From the NCBI GenBank assembly GCA_024635765.1, contig JAGXIE010000130.1, positions 1 to 47,188 of the forward strand: a DNA stretch of 47,188 nucleotides, read 5' to 3'. The position numbers and the translations under genes are program-made. Shown piece by piece: positions 1 to 8,052 of the stretch. Within the stretch, counting starts at the first letter, position 1. The number at the start of each line of letters is the position of its first letter. Source of the stretch: Flavobacteriaceae bacterium. Its GTDB lineage: Bacteria > Bacteroidota > Bacteroidia > Flavobacteriales > Flavobacteriaceae. The notes beneath the pieces were generated by a model. The model saw nothing but the letters and a program-made list of their open reading frames with translations. It was not told where the DNA came from and searched no databases.

Positions 1-2594
1 AAACCTCTAGTAACTGGTTTGGTATCCTTCTTCACAATATTACCACTGGCATCTTTAAACACAAAGAGCAATGTTGGTTTGTCCTCTTCTCGTTCAGCTT
101 TTAATCTTTCGTAGCTTGGATATGGTGTGCTTTTATTTTTCTTTATTAACTCTTTTTCACGCTTTTTACGTTGCTCTTCCAAAGATTCAAAGGTTTCATC
201 ATAATAATAAGTAATCATTATCTCTGGACCTAAATTAGGTGCTGTAAAGAAGTTATCACCTTGGAATGCCTTGCCTGGTAAGCCCAGTGGCATGCTTTTC
301 TCCCAGATTAATGCTGTTCGAATTGGGTAGATCACAGCTGCTTTTGATGGTGGTGCATTTTTGATGGTTCTCAACGATGAATAATCATCCATCACATAAA
401 AGCCTCTACCAAAGGTGCCTAAAATCAAGTCATCTTCGCGTTCTTGGATTGCAATATCTCTAACCAATACGGTTGGCAATCCATTACCTAGTTGTTTCCA
501 GCGTGCGCCTTCATTTGGTGAAAAGTACACGCCAAATTCTGTTCCACAGAATAATAAGTTGGCATCTTTATGGTCTTCTTCAAGTGCATAGACAGAACCG
601 CGTTCTGGCAGATTACCACTAATACTTTTCCATGTAAGTCCTTTATCGGACGATTTAAATATGTATGGTTTAAAATCACCATATTTATGATGATTGAATG
701 CCACATAGATGACATTGGCGTCATGTCTTGATGCATGGACACTATTGACATATGACTGATTTGGTGCTCCTGATATGTTGGATACTTTTCGCCATGACTG
801 GCCACCATCTTCAGTGATTTGAACCAAGCCATCATCCGTACCGACGACGATTAAATTTTCGTCAAGCGGCGATTCTGACATCGCAACCACAGCTCCATAA
901 GGTGAGGTCGAACCATTTTTGGCGACTGCATCAATACTCACTACACGGTCATATACCATTAATATGTTCCTATCGATTTGCTGTGAAAGGTCGTCACTGA
1001 TCACCGTCCAACTATTTCCATAATTATCAGACCTAAACACCTTATTTGCTGCAAAGTAGAGCCTTCCACTTTTATGTTTACTTACAACTAATGGTGCATC
1101 CCAATTCCAGCGATAAGCATTTTCTCCTTCACGTTCTTTTGGTTGGATCCCAACTTCTTCACCGCTCATTTTATCGTAACGGACCAAGAATCCATATTGG
1201 GACTGTGCATAGATGATATTTGGATTGTCAGGATCAATTTGCGACTCAAATCCGTCACCTCCATGCGTGATGAACCAATCGAAATTGGTTATTCCATGAT
1301 CGGTAATCACGCGAGAAGGTCCACCAATACTAAAATTGTCTTGCGTTCCACCATAGACGTTATAAAACGGCTCCGCATTGTCCACTGCTACTTTATAAAA
1401 TTGCGTTACCGGAATGTTTTCTTTAAAATCCCAATGTTTGCCAGCATCAAACGTTTCGTAGACACCACCGTCACAACCTACCAGCCAATGAATGTTATTT
1501 CTAGGGTCAATCCACATACAGTGGTTGTCAATGTGCTTATAATCCTCACCCACGATTTTAAATGTTTTCCCTCCATCTTTTGAAACGCTCATCCACGTAT
1601 CCATTGAGTAAATGGTATTTTCATCCACTGGATCGGCAATAATTTCTTGATAATAATTACCACTAGTGACGTGATCACTCATTTTTTCCCAATTAGCACC
1701 TCGATTGGTTGACCTAAAAAAGCCTCCTTTTTCATCTGCTGCTTCCACGATGGCATAGATGATTTCAGGATTGGCTGGAGAAATATCTAATCCGATGCGT
1801 CCTAATTCCGTTGTAGGTAATCCTTCCTCAATTTTCATCCACGTCTCTCCACCATCACTGCTTTTATGCAAGCCAGAACCAGGTCCACCGCCTACATAGG
1901 TATAGACATGACGTCTTCGTTGAAATGTCGAGGCATACAGTACGTCAGGATTACGAGGGTCCATCACAACATCGTTAACACCTGTGTGTTCATCAACCGT
2001 TAATACAGCAGTCCATGTATCACCACCATCAGTTGTTTTATACAAACCACGCTCCCCACCTTTGCTCCATAAAGGTCCAATGGCCGCTACATACACCACA
2101 TCTGAATTGTCTGGATGAATGATGATTCTTCCTATATGCTCGGAAGTTTTTAATCCCATATTGCTCCAGGTCTTGCCACCATCCAAGGATTTGTAAACAC
2201 CATCCCCATAATTGACGGAACGTTGGTTGTTGTTCTCTCCTGTGCCTACCCATACGACACTCGAATTATTAGGGTCGATAGTGACACAGCCTATGGACGA
2301 AGAACCTTGCTCATCAAAAATCGGTGTGTACTCTAAACCTGCGTTGATTGTTTTCCATACGCCACCTGCAGAGCTTGCAACATAATATTCATATGGATTG
2401 TTTGGGTTTACTGCAATATCAGAAATTCGTCCAGAAGTTAAGGACGGCCCGATACCACGCCACTTGAGTCCGTCAATTTTAATGGTGTCTAAAGCTTGTT
2501 TATCTTCTTTTTTATCTTTTTTTGATTTTTGAGCGTGAATGGTTTGAAAGCTGAATAGGACAGCGATCATACAAATGAATGTTGTTTTTTTCAT
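1..2594 (-). CDS. Exported BNR/Asp-box repeat protein (sortilin/VPS10-like, 'glycosyl hydrolase' annotation), C-terminus off the window
   Basis: This gene is absent from the ORF track because its stop codon lies beyond base 1, but the frame is open for 864 codons from the ATG at 2594. It begins MKKTTFICMIAVLFSFQTIHAQ, a signal peptide ending in the AQ typical of Bacteroidota. The mature part is a chain of beta-propeller blades with Asp-box motifs (SLDGGKTW, TTDGGDTW, SSDGGETW, SKDGGKTF, TEDGGQSW, SSDKGLTW) spread over most of the length. Such proteins in Bacteroidota are usually annotated as glycosyl hydrolase or WD40/YVTN/BNR-like protein; the propeller alone does not prove catalysis, and no substrate can be inferred. 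Family members often exceed 1000 residues, so a C-terminal part is missing here. I checked the frame at several points and saw no shift. It lies about 100 bp downstream of the CurA-like gene and may be cotranscribed with it. Confidence 0.88.
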   Translation of the reverse strand, partial: MKKTTFICMIAVLFSFQTIHAQKSKKDKKEDKQALDTIKIDGLKWRGIGPSLTSGRISDIAVNPNNPYEYYVASSAGGVWKTINAGLEYTPIFDEQGSSSIGCVTIDPNNSSVVWVGTGENNNQRSVNYGDGVYKSLDGGKTWSNMGLKTSEHIGRIIIHPDNSDVVYVAAIGPLWSKGGERGLYKTTDGGDTWTAVLTVDEHTGVNDVVMDPRNPDVLYASTFQRRRHVYTYVGGGPGSGLHKSSDGGETWMKIEEGLPTTELGRIGLDISPANPEIIYAIVEAADEKGGFFRSTNRGANWEKMSDHVTSGNYYQEIIADPVDENTIYSMDTWMSVSKDGGKTFKIVGEDYKHIDNHCMWIDPRNNIHWLVGCDGGVYETFDAGKHWDFKENIPVTQFYKVAVDNAEPFYNVYGGTQDNFSIGGPSRVITDHGITNFDWFITHGGDGFESQIDPDNPNIIYAQSQYGFLVRYDKMSGEEVGIQPKEREGENAYRWNWDAPLVVSKHKSGRLYFAANKVFRSDNYGNSWTVISDDLSQQIDRNILMVYDRVVSIDAVAKNGSTSPYGAVVAMSESPLDENLIVVGTDDGLVQITEDGGQSWRKVSNISGAPNQSYVNSVHASRHDANVIYVAFNHHKYGDFKPYIFKSSDKGLTWKSISGNLPERGSVYALEEDHKDANLLFCGTEFGVYFSPNEGARWKQLGNGLPTVLVRDIAIQEREDDLILGTFGRGFYVMDDYSSLRTIKNAPPSKAAVIYPIRTALIWEKSMPLGLPGKAFQGDNFFTAPNLGPEIMITYYYDETFESLEEQRKKREKELIKKNKSTPYPSYERLKAEREEDKPTLLFVFKDASGNIVKKDTKPVTRG

Positions 2595-2638
2595 CAATGG
2601 TGGATTTTGTTGGTGTTTGGTTATTATTTGATTGTATG

Positions 2639-2695
2639 TTACTTTTTTTATTACGACTCTCTACTGTCTATTCTCTATCCTCTATAGTGTCTTCT
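2639..2695. repeat. Low-complexity degenerate short-repeat tract between two minus-strand genes
   Basis: Read on the minus strand, the gap between the CurA-like stop and the BNR gene start contains near-repeats of ATAGAG/ATAGAC/GTAGAG (for example ATAGAGGATAGAGAATAGAC) followed by an A-rich run. It has no coding potential and no hairpin. It may be a degenerate simple-sequence tract. Confidence 0.4.
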
Positions 2696-3700
2696 CTACT
2701 CTTTGACTTTCAAAACAAGTTTACCCAGTTTTTTTCCTGTGAACAATCGATCGTAGGTTTCTCGAAAATTTTCGATGCCTTCATAAATATCTTCTTTGCT
2801 CTTAAGTTTTCCTTCTACCAGCCACTGCCCCATTTCTTTGGCCGCTTTTCCGTATTGGTCAGCGTAGTCGAATACAACCATACCTTGCATTGTGGCTCTG
2901 TTTACCAAAAGTGATAAATAGTTGCTCGGACCTTTTATGTTCGCTTTATTGTTATATTGAGAAATCGCACCACAGATGACGACTCTCGCGTTTCGTCTTA
3001 ATTTAGTGAGTGCCAAATCTAGAATCTCACCGCCAACATTGTCATAGAAAATATCGATTCCTTTGGGGCAGTGTTCTTTCAACGATTTAATCATGTCATC
3101 AGACTTATAGTCAATGGCGCCATCAAAGCCCAATTCATTGGTTAAATAATCGCACTTCTCCTTCCCTCCTGCAATTCCAATGACTCGACAGCCTTTAATT
3201 TTAGCAATCTGACCGACCACACTTCCAACTGCACCAGCAGCACCTGAAATCAATACAATGTCACCTTCTTTCAGTTTGCCAACCTCGAGGATTCCGAAAT
3301 AGGCAGTCATGCCTGTCATCCCTAATGCACTTAAATACATCGGCATGGGTGCCGCAGATGGATCTACTTTATGCCAATTTTCGGCATTGGTAGCGACATA
3401 TTGTTGCACGCCACCCATGCCCGTGAGACAGTCTCCTACTTGATATTTAGAATGTTTGCTTTTAATAACTTTGCCAATTGAACCCGCACGCATCACAGCA
3501 TCGATTTCTACAGGCTCGATATAGGATTTACCTTCGTTCATCCAACCACGCATTGCCGGATCTAGGGAAATATAATGTTGCTCAATAAGGACCTCCCCCT
3601 CTTTAGGCTTGGGAATAGGATTTAATTCCAAACTCCAAGTGTTTTCATCTGGATGGCCGGTTGGACGTTTTTTTAATATGACTTGTTTGTTTTGTAACAT
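2696..3700 (-). CDS. NADP-dependent oxidoreductase, CurA / prostaglandin reductase (zinc-independent MDR) family
   Basis: A 334-residue medium-chain dehydrogenase/reductase of the leukotriene B4 12-hydroxydehydrogenase/CurA type, which reduce alpha,beta-unsaturated carbonyls with NADPH in the cytosol. Seen directly: an N-terminal GroES-like part with ISLDPAMRGWM, the cofactor motif ISGAAGAVGSVVGQIA near residue 150, and YDNVGG near residue 220; no structural-zinc cysteine set is present. Length matches the family. Its ATG lies one base after the stop of the upstream zinc protease, so translation is probably coupled, although no joint function is known. The natural substrate cannot be read from sequence. 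Confidence 0.9.
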   Translation of the reverse strand: MLQNKQVILKKRPTGHPDENTWSLELNPIPKPKEGEVLIEQHYISLDPAMRGWMNEGKSYIEPVEIDAVMRAGSIGKVIKSKHSKYQVGDCLTGMGGVQQYVATNAENWHKVDPSAAPMPMYLSALGMTGMTAYFGILEVGKLKEGDIVLISGAAGAVGSVVGQIAKIKGCRVIGIAGGKEKCDYLTNELGFDGAIDYKSDDMIKSLKEHCPKGIDIFYDNVGGEILDLALTKLRRNARVVICGAISQYNNKANIKGPSNYLSLLVNRATMQGMVVFDYADQYGKAAKEMGQWLVEGKLKSKEDIYEGIENFRETYDRLFTGKKLGKLVLKVKE

Positions 3701-3701
3701 C

Positions 3702-6176
3702 TTATTTTGGATCTAAAATTAGGTCGATACGTTTAACGGCATCTTCATAGTGATATTTAGTTTCGATATTCGAAACATTATTTTTTATTCTTTTTATGGA
3801 ATTGTTCAATGTATTTAATTCTCCACGAACCAAGGCACGAATGTCCGACTGATTTACATTAAAATACTGACGCGTACGTTGCGGATTTAAATCTTGGGTC
3901 ATCAAATATTCCATTCGTTCGATATAGGCACGTTGTAAATTTCTTCTGAAGACATCGACCCTCATACCGCTATTCAATTCTTTCCAAATTCCTTTTCTCA
4001 TGTCTTGAAGCATTTCTAGTGCAGCATAATTTTCAGCATTGACCACATTCCAGTCTATCAATCGACCAAGTGTATCAAAATCAAGAATATCATTGAGATG
4101 CCTCACCTGATAGCGTCTAAATGTTTCGGTATAGCCAGCATGATCTATAGAACGTAAGGTGTTTATGTTCATCATCCATGTTGGTGATTCGAAGGCGTTC
4201 GTATGTAACCAGACCATAGCGGCTTTTTGATCAATTTTAGGAGCAGCCTTATAAATAACACCGTCTTGTATGGGTTTTTTGGTGTCCTCATAAACACCTC
4301 CGATATGATTGACCACATGGCCTATATAACGGCTCCATACGGAAAGTTGTTCTCCGAATAACTCTTCTAAATCATCGTAATTATTAGTTACGTCACTGGT
4401 CCATTCAGGAAGATGTTCAGCCACATACTTTAAGTTTTTGAGTCCATAAGTACTGGCTTTAATCGAATTATTCCCGATATCTTCGGTTTGTGAAGAAGGG
4501 TCAAAACTGCTACCTTGTTTTCCAAATTTGAATTTTAGATCATCAGTTTTTTCCAACACCCAAGAGTCTAAAGTTGGTACCTCGCCTTCAGTGGTTGCGC
4601 CTGGCACCAAACGGTAGCCCCAATTGGTGGCATAGTGGTCGTATGGGCCAATCTGTCTAATGAAACGAATGTTTTTGTCACCAGGTTGTGCGATGTAATT
4701 ATATCTCGCATAATCCATGATACTGGAGGCGATGCCATATTCTTGGGTGAACGCACCATTTCGGTAGTTTTCAACATCATAGGCATGACTGGCAGCCATA
4801 TTATGAGGAAAGCCGAGGGCGTGTCCAACTTCGTGAGCGATGACCATACGCATCATCTCGCCAATGTCTTCCTCTGGTGTATTCAAGGTTCTACCGGATG
4901 GATTTGCAGCACCAGTCTCTAATAAATAGCGATTGCGATAGGAACGCAAATGATTGTGGTACCAGATCACATCACTCTCTATGATCTCTCCAGTTCTTGG
5001 ATCTGAGACACTAGGACCTGTGGCGTTGCGAGTCGTACTAGCCACATACCGGATCACCGAATACCGAATATCTTCAGGGCTAAATTCAGGGTCTTCTTCA
5101 GCTGATGGCGGATCTTTGGCGATAATTGCGTTTTTAAACCCAGCTGTTTCAAATGGTTTTTGCCAATCTTCGATTCCTTGCTTGATGTATTTGCGAAGTT
5201 TTTCCGGCGTTGCAGGATCAAGGTAATACACGATCGGTTTAATAGGCTCTACCAATTCTCCTCTTTTATAAGCTTCAGGGTCTTTAGGTTCCAATCGCCA
5301 ACGACGGATATAGGTTTTTTCATCTGATTTTAGTTCTTCACTGCTATAGTCAATCTGATTCACAGTGAACCAGCCAACACGTGGATCAGCAATACGGGGT
5401 TGCATTTGTTGTTCCGGCAAGAGAATCATCGATTGGTTCATCTGAAGGCTAATGGTTTCGGTGTCGGGATGCATCGGTGGCTTAGAAGCGTTATAGGTAA
5501 GGTCCTGTATGATTTCAATATTCAATGGAAAGCTTTTTGCAGACGTTATGAAACTTCGAGAATCGTCTAGATTTTTTACTTTATAAGCATCGCGCATACT
5601 ACTGGATAATCCGCTAATTGCTTTGACATCACTACTGTAAAATTTAGTGACGTCGATTACAGATGAAGTAGAATCTTTGTTGATTGTGGCAATATCAAAA
5701 GCATATAATGTGGGTTCGTAATTGTTTGCCCTGACAGATATATTAATTGGAAGCGTATCATTAGCCACCGCGTTATAAGATTTTACTTTGATAAGTATTT
5801 TATCTTGAAAACGTTCCCAAACAATCATTTGTTCATTCGTTTCTGAACCTGCATTGGTATAACCTCCTCCTAAACCTGAAGGGAGTTTGGCAATCCGACT
5901 TACCAAAAGCATGTCTTTATTCAGCAGTGAATCTGGAACTTCAAAATAATACTTATCCTTTATTTTATGGATTTTGAATAGGCCATCATCGGTAATGGCA
6001 TCTTTAGTGATCACTTCCTCATAAGATTTGGTTTCTTTATCTTTTTTTTGGGTAGGAGTTGGCTGAACCGTTTCTGATGTGTTATTCTTCTTTTTTTCTT
6101 TTCTAGATTGGGAGGTTACAGTTGTAGGGATTAGAAATATACCCAAAATAAGGGTCAGAATAAAGGTTTTTCTCAT
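3702..6176 (-). CDS. Exported zinc-dependent metalloprotease, DUF5117/DUF5118/DUF4953 architecture
   Basis: An 824-residue protein that starts MRKTFILTLILGIFLIPTTVTSQ, a signal peptide, followed by a charged low-complexity linker (KEKKKNNTSE) to about residue 50. The N-terminal half matches the DUF5118/DUF5117 region found in large Bacteroidota proteases. The metzincin-type zinc signature HEVGHALGFPHN lies near residue 448 and is followed by a SIMDYARYNYIAQPGD stretch resembling a Met-turn. Family knowledge predicts a periplasmic or surface peptidase; the substrate is unknown. The downstream CurA-like gene begins one base after its stop. Upstream (6177-6280) I see an inverted repeat but no exact TAnnTTTG promoter. 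Confidence 0.92.
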   Translation of the reverse strand: MRKTFILTLILGIFLIPTTVTSQSRKEKKKNNTSETVQPTPTQKKDKETKSYEEVITKDAITDDGLFKIHKIKDKYYFEVPDSLLNKDMLLVSRIAKLPSGLGGGYTNAGSETNEQMIVWERFQDKILIKVKSYNAVANDTLPINISVRANNYEPTLYAFDIATINKDSTSSVIDVTKFYSSDVKAISGLSSSMRDAYKVKNLDDSRSFITSAKSFPLNIEIIQDLTYNASKPPMHPDTETISLQMNQSMILLPEQQMQPRIADPRVGWFTVNQIDYSSEELKSDEKTYIRRWRLEPKDPEAYKRGELVEPIKPIVYYLDPATPEKLRKYIKQGIEDWQKPFETAGFKNAIIAKDPPSAEEDPEFSPEDIRYSVIRYVASTTRNATGPSVSDPRTGEIIESDVIWYHNHLRSYRNRYLLETGAANPSGRTLNTPEEDIGEMMRMVIAHEVGHALGFPHNMAASHAYDVENYRNGAFTQEYGIASSIMDYARYNYIAQPGDKNIRFIRQIGPYDHYATNWGYRLVPGATTEGEVPTLDSWVLEKTDDLKFKFGKQGSSFDPSSQTEDIGNNSIKASTYGLKNLKYVAEHLPEWTSDVTNNYDDLEELFGEQLSVWSRYIGHVVNHIGGVYEDTKKPIQDGVIYKAAPKIDQKAAMVWLHTNAFESPTWMMNINTLRSIDHAGYTETFRRYQVRHLNDILDFDTLGRLIDWNVVNAENYAALEMLQDMRKGIWKELNSGMRVDVFRRNLQRAYIERMEYLMTQDLNPQRTRQYFNVNQSDIRALVRGELNTLNNSIKRIKNNVSNIETKYHYEDAVKRIDLILDPK

Positions 6177-6244
6177 TGTGGTAATCGTTAATATTATTAT
6201 TGGTTATTAAAAATAGCCATAATATTGAGATTACGCCAAATCGG

Positions 6245-6265
6245 AACTGTTAAAACTAAACAGTT
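6245..6265. repeat. Short inverted repeat downstream of the FNT gene
   Basis: AACTGTT and AACAGTT form a 7-bp stem around a 7-nt loop, about 15 bp after the stop of the minus-strand FNT gene. Neither side has a strong T-run, so it is at best a weak terminator; it could also be an operator for the protease gene. Confidence 0.3.
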
Positions 6266-6280
6266 GTTGGTTTGAAATAC

Positions 6281-7150
6281 TCATTTCACATCATATACGA
6301 AGGCGCGATATTTGAGCAATGCCACGAACACGGCGCCACCAAGAGCATTGCCGATGAGAGCGACACTTTGAAAGGCGACGTAAGCAGACCAGGTAATTTT
6401 AGGTGAACTGATTAATCCAGAAAACACTTCGACATTTCCGACGATGCTATGGTGCAAACCCGCAAATGCCAATACAGCCGTGATCATAAAGATAATAGCG
6501 ATACGGCTTAAAGTGTCTTTTGATGCCGCGACTAACCAAGAGAGTAATCCCATCAACCAACCAGCGAGAATGGCGCTCACTAATATGACCCATATGGAAT
6601 ATGTGCTCACATGAACTGCGATGGCCTCAATGGTTCTCAAATCGAATATTCCGAGTTTTGGACCAATCCAAACCATAATGAACGCCATTAAATAACCACC
6701 GAATAGATTTCCTAAAATAACTAAAGACCAAAGCTTTAATAAGCTAACTACTGTTCGTTTGTTGTTTAATACTGGTAAGGTCAATAAAGAGGTCTGTTCA
6801 GTGAAAAGTATGGATTGACCGAGTATCACCATGATAAAACCAACAGGATATACAAAGGACATCAACTTAAATATTGTGTCTTCAGCCACTTTCCCATAGA
6901 GAAAACTATAAAGTGTGCATAATAGCAAATAGCTGAACCCTATTTCGAGTCCAGCTGTAAAAGAGCTCAAAAGAAGACTTAATGGATTTTTATCGTAGAT
7001 TTCTTGCCCTTCAATGATTTGCTGTTTGAGGATTTCACCATGAGATTTAGGGATGGCATCTTCAGATTCTACAGAAGCATCGAGCTTTTTGTCAATATCC
7101 GTTTGCTCTTGTTTTTTTTCTTTTTTTTCGTATTCTATTTGGCTTTTCAT
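6281..7150 (-). CDS. Formate/nitrite transporter family channel (FNT, YfdC-like)
   Basis: A 289-residue inner-membrane protein with a long charged N-terminal tail (about 45 residues, KKEKKQEQTDIDKKLD) and then six hydrophobic segments, as in the pentameric FocA/NirC/YfdC channels. The HHSIVG motif near residue 235 corresponds to the FNT histidine region (HSI), and LFTEQT near residue 117 is typical of YfdC-type members. FNT channels pass small monovalent anions such as formate, nitrite or hydrosulfide; the YfdC-like subgroup is not functionally settled, so the substrate is open. A strong hairpin sits about 20 nt before the start codon. Confidence 0.9.
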   Translation of the reverse strand: MKSQIEYEKKEKKQEQTDIDKKLDASVESEDAIPKSHGEILKQQIIEGQEIYDKNPLSLLLSSFTAGLEIGFSYLLLCTLYSFLYGKVAEDTIFKLMSFVYPVGFIMVILGQSILFTEQTSLLTLPVLNNKRTVVSLLKLWSLVILGNLFGGYLMAFIMVWIGPKLGIFDLRTIEAIAVHVSTYSIWVILVSAILAGWLMGLLSWLVAASKDTLSRIAIIFMITAVLAFAGLHHSIVGNVEVFSGLISSPKITWSAYVAFQSVALIGNALGGAVFVALLKYRAFVYDVK

Positions 7151-7170
7151 TCTGTGATATCAATAAAGTT

Positions 7171-7207
7171 AGGCTTTATCTAACCCACAAGATAAAGCCT
7201 TTTTTTG
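7171..7207 (+). terminator. Strong hairpin with T-run in plus orientation, in the leader of the FNT gene
   Basis: AGGCTTTATCT (7171-7181) pairs perfectly with AGATAAAGCCT (7190-7200) around an 8-nt loop, followed by seven T on the plus strand. Both neighbours are on the minus strand, where this hairpin precedes the FNT start codon by about 20 nt and lacks a following T-run. It may block antisense transcription, act as a processing or stability hairpin, or terminate poorly in the minus direction. Confidence 0.6.
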
Positions 7208-7227
7208 TATTCGTTTTTAATTTAATT

Positions 7228-7851
7228 TTAAATCATCGATTCCAGTTCTTGCCGATTTACAGACTTTCCATAGATTTTCTGCTCTGGATCCATGATTTGT
7301 GTTTTGGATAGGTCGCCTACAAAAACAGCATCAAAACCAATATCTTCAATCAATTGTCGTGTGATCTTTTTACTTTCTTCATCTTGTGCCGCAAAGGGAA
7401 TGGCCAACTTATCTGAATCCCTCCATGCGTGATTTTTTAAGTGCTCGGCATGTATTGTATTGAAAGCCTTGGCTGTTTTGGCCGTGTTGAATTTCATTGC
7501 CGTATATTCCGAAGCATTTTGGTCACTATCGCGTACCTCTTGCGCCATCTTTCCATCACGCTCAGGATATGGATTAGTAGCATCTATGATCACTTTGTTG
7601 TCATATTCTCCAGCATAAAGTTCAGAGATTTTATCGATTGCTTTAAAGGGAACCGCCAATACATACACATCGGCATCTGCCTCAAACGCTTTTTCAACGC
7701 TTACGGCTTTAGCATCTCCTTCAGACGCTCTTACTAAATCACTCAACTATTCGGGGTGACGAGAACTGAATAAGACCTCATGACCCGCTTTTGCCCAATG
7801 TTTTTCTAAATTCCCTCCTATATTTCCACTTCCTATAACTCCTATTTTCAT
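7228..7851 (-). pseudogene. NADP-binding oxidoreductase of the F420-dependent NADP reductase fold, interrupted by an in-frame amber codon
   Basis: From the ATG at 7851 the frame reads MKIGVIGSGNIGGNLEKHWA, a dinucleotide-binding start with the GSGNIG turn, runs 34 codons to SSRHPE, meets TAG at 7749-7747, and continues in the same frame for 172 codons to 7228. The ORF track lists only the downstream part, taking the TTG right after the amber as its start. Without the Rossmann start the downstream piece cannot bind NADP normally. A single C-to-T change (CAG Gln to TAG) would explain it. The family (Pfam F420_oxidored) in Bacteroidota probably uses NAD(P)H; nothing here shows F420 use. Alternatives are a sequencing error, reinitiation at the TTG, or readthrough. 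The rest of the frame looks intact, so any loss is recent. Confidence 0.75.
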
Positions 7852-8052
7852 ACTTTTTTATTTTATTTTGGTCCAATTAATTCTAACTGTTTAAATATCA
7901 ATATTTTTTATGGTTTTACTTAATCTAAATCGAGGAAGGTTTAACGCATTTGAACATTTTAGAGCATAATTCAAATGGAATATTAGAGACATTCCCTTTA
8001 AATTTTCTTATTTTGCACCCATCTTATTCAATCTATTAAATCAATAAACTTC
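7852..8052. other. Divergent intergenic region, topB / oxidoreductase
   Basis: About 200 bp of AT-rich sequence between divergent genes. It should hold promoters for both, but I find no exact TAnnTTTG with a spaced TTG; the closest is TTATTTTG upstream of topB. No hairpin or small ORF stands out. Confidence 0.4.

Noticed and set aside
1143-1583. Plus-strand ORF of 146 aa (and 488..835, 2038..2253 minus)
   Set aside because: They lie entirely inside the BNR-repeat gene in other frames and show no recognisable domain; shadows.
2579-2914. Plus-strand ORF of 111 aa rich in Phe/Leu/Ser
   Set aside because: Overlaps the 3' end of the CurA-like gene in antisense; composition is that of an AT-rich antisense frame.
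7228-7746. Intact 172-aa gene starting at TTG, as in the ORF track
   Set aside because: The upstream in-frame 34 codons encode the dinucleotide-binding start of the same protein, so this is the downstream part of an interrupted gene.
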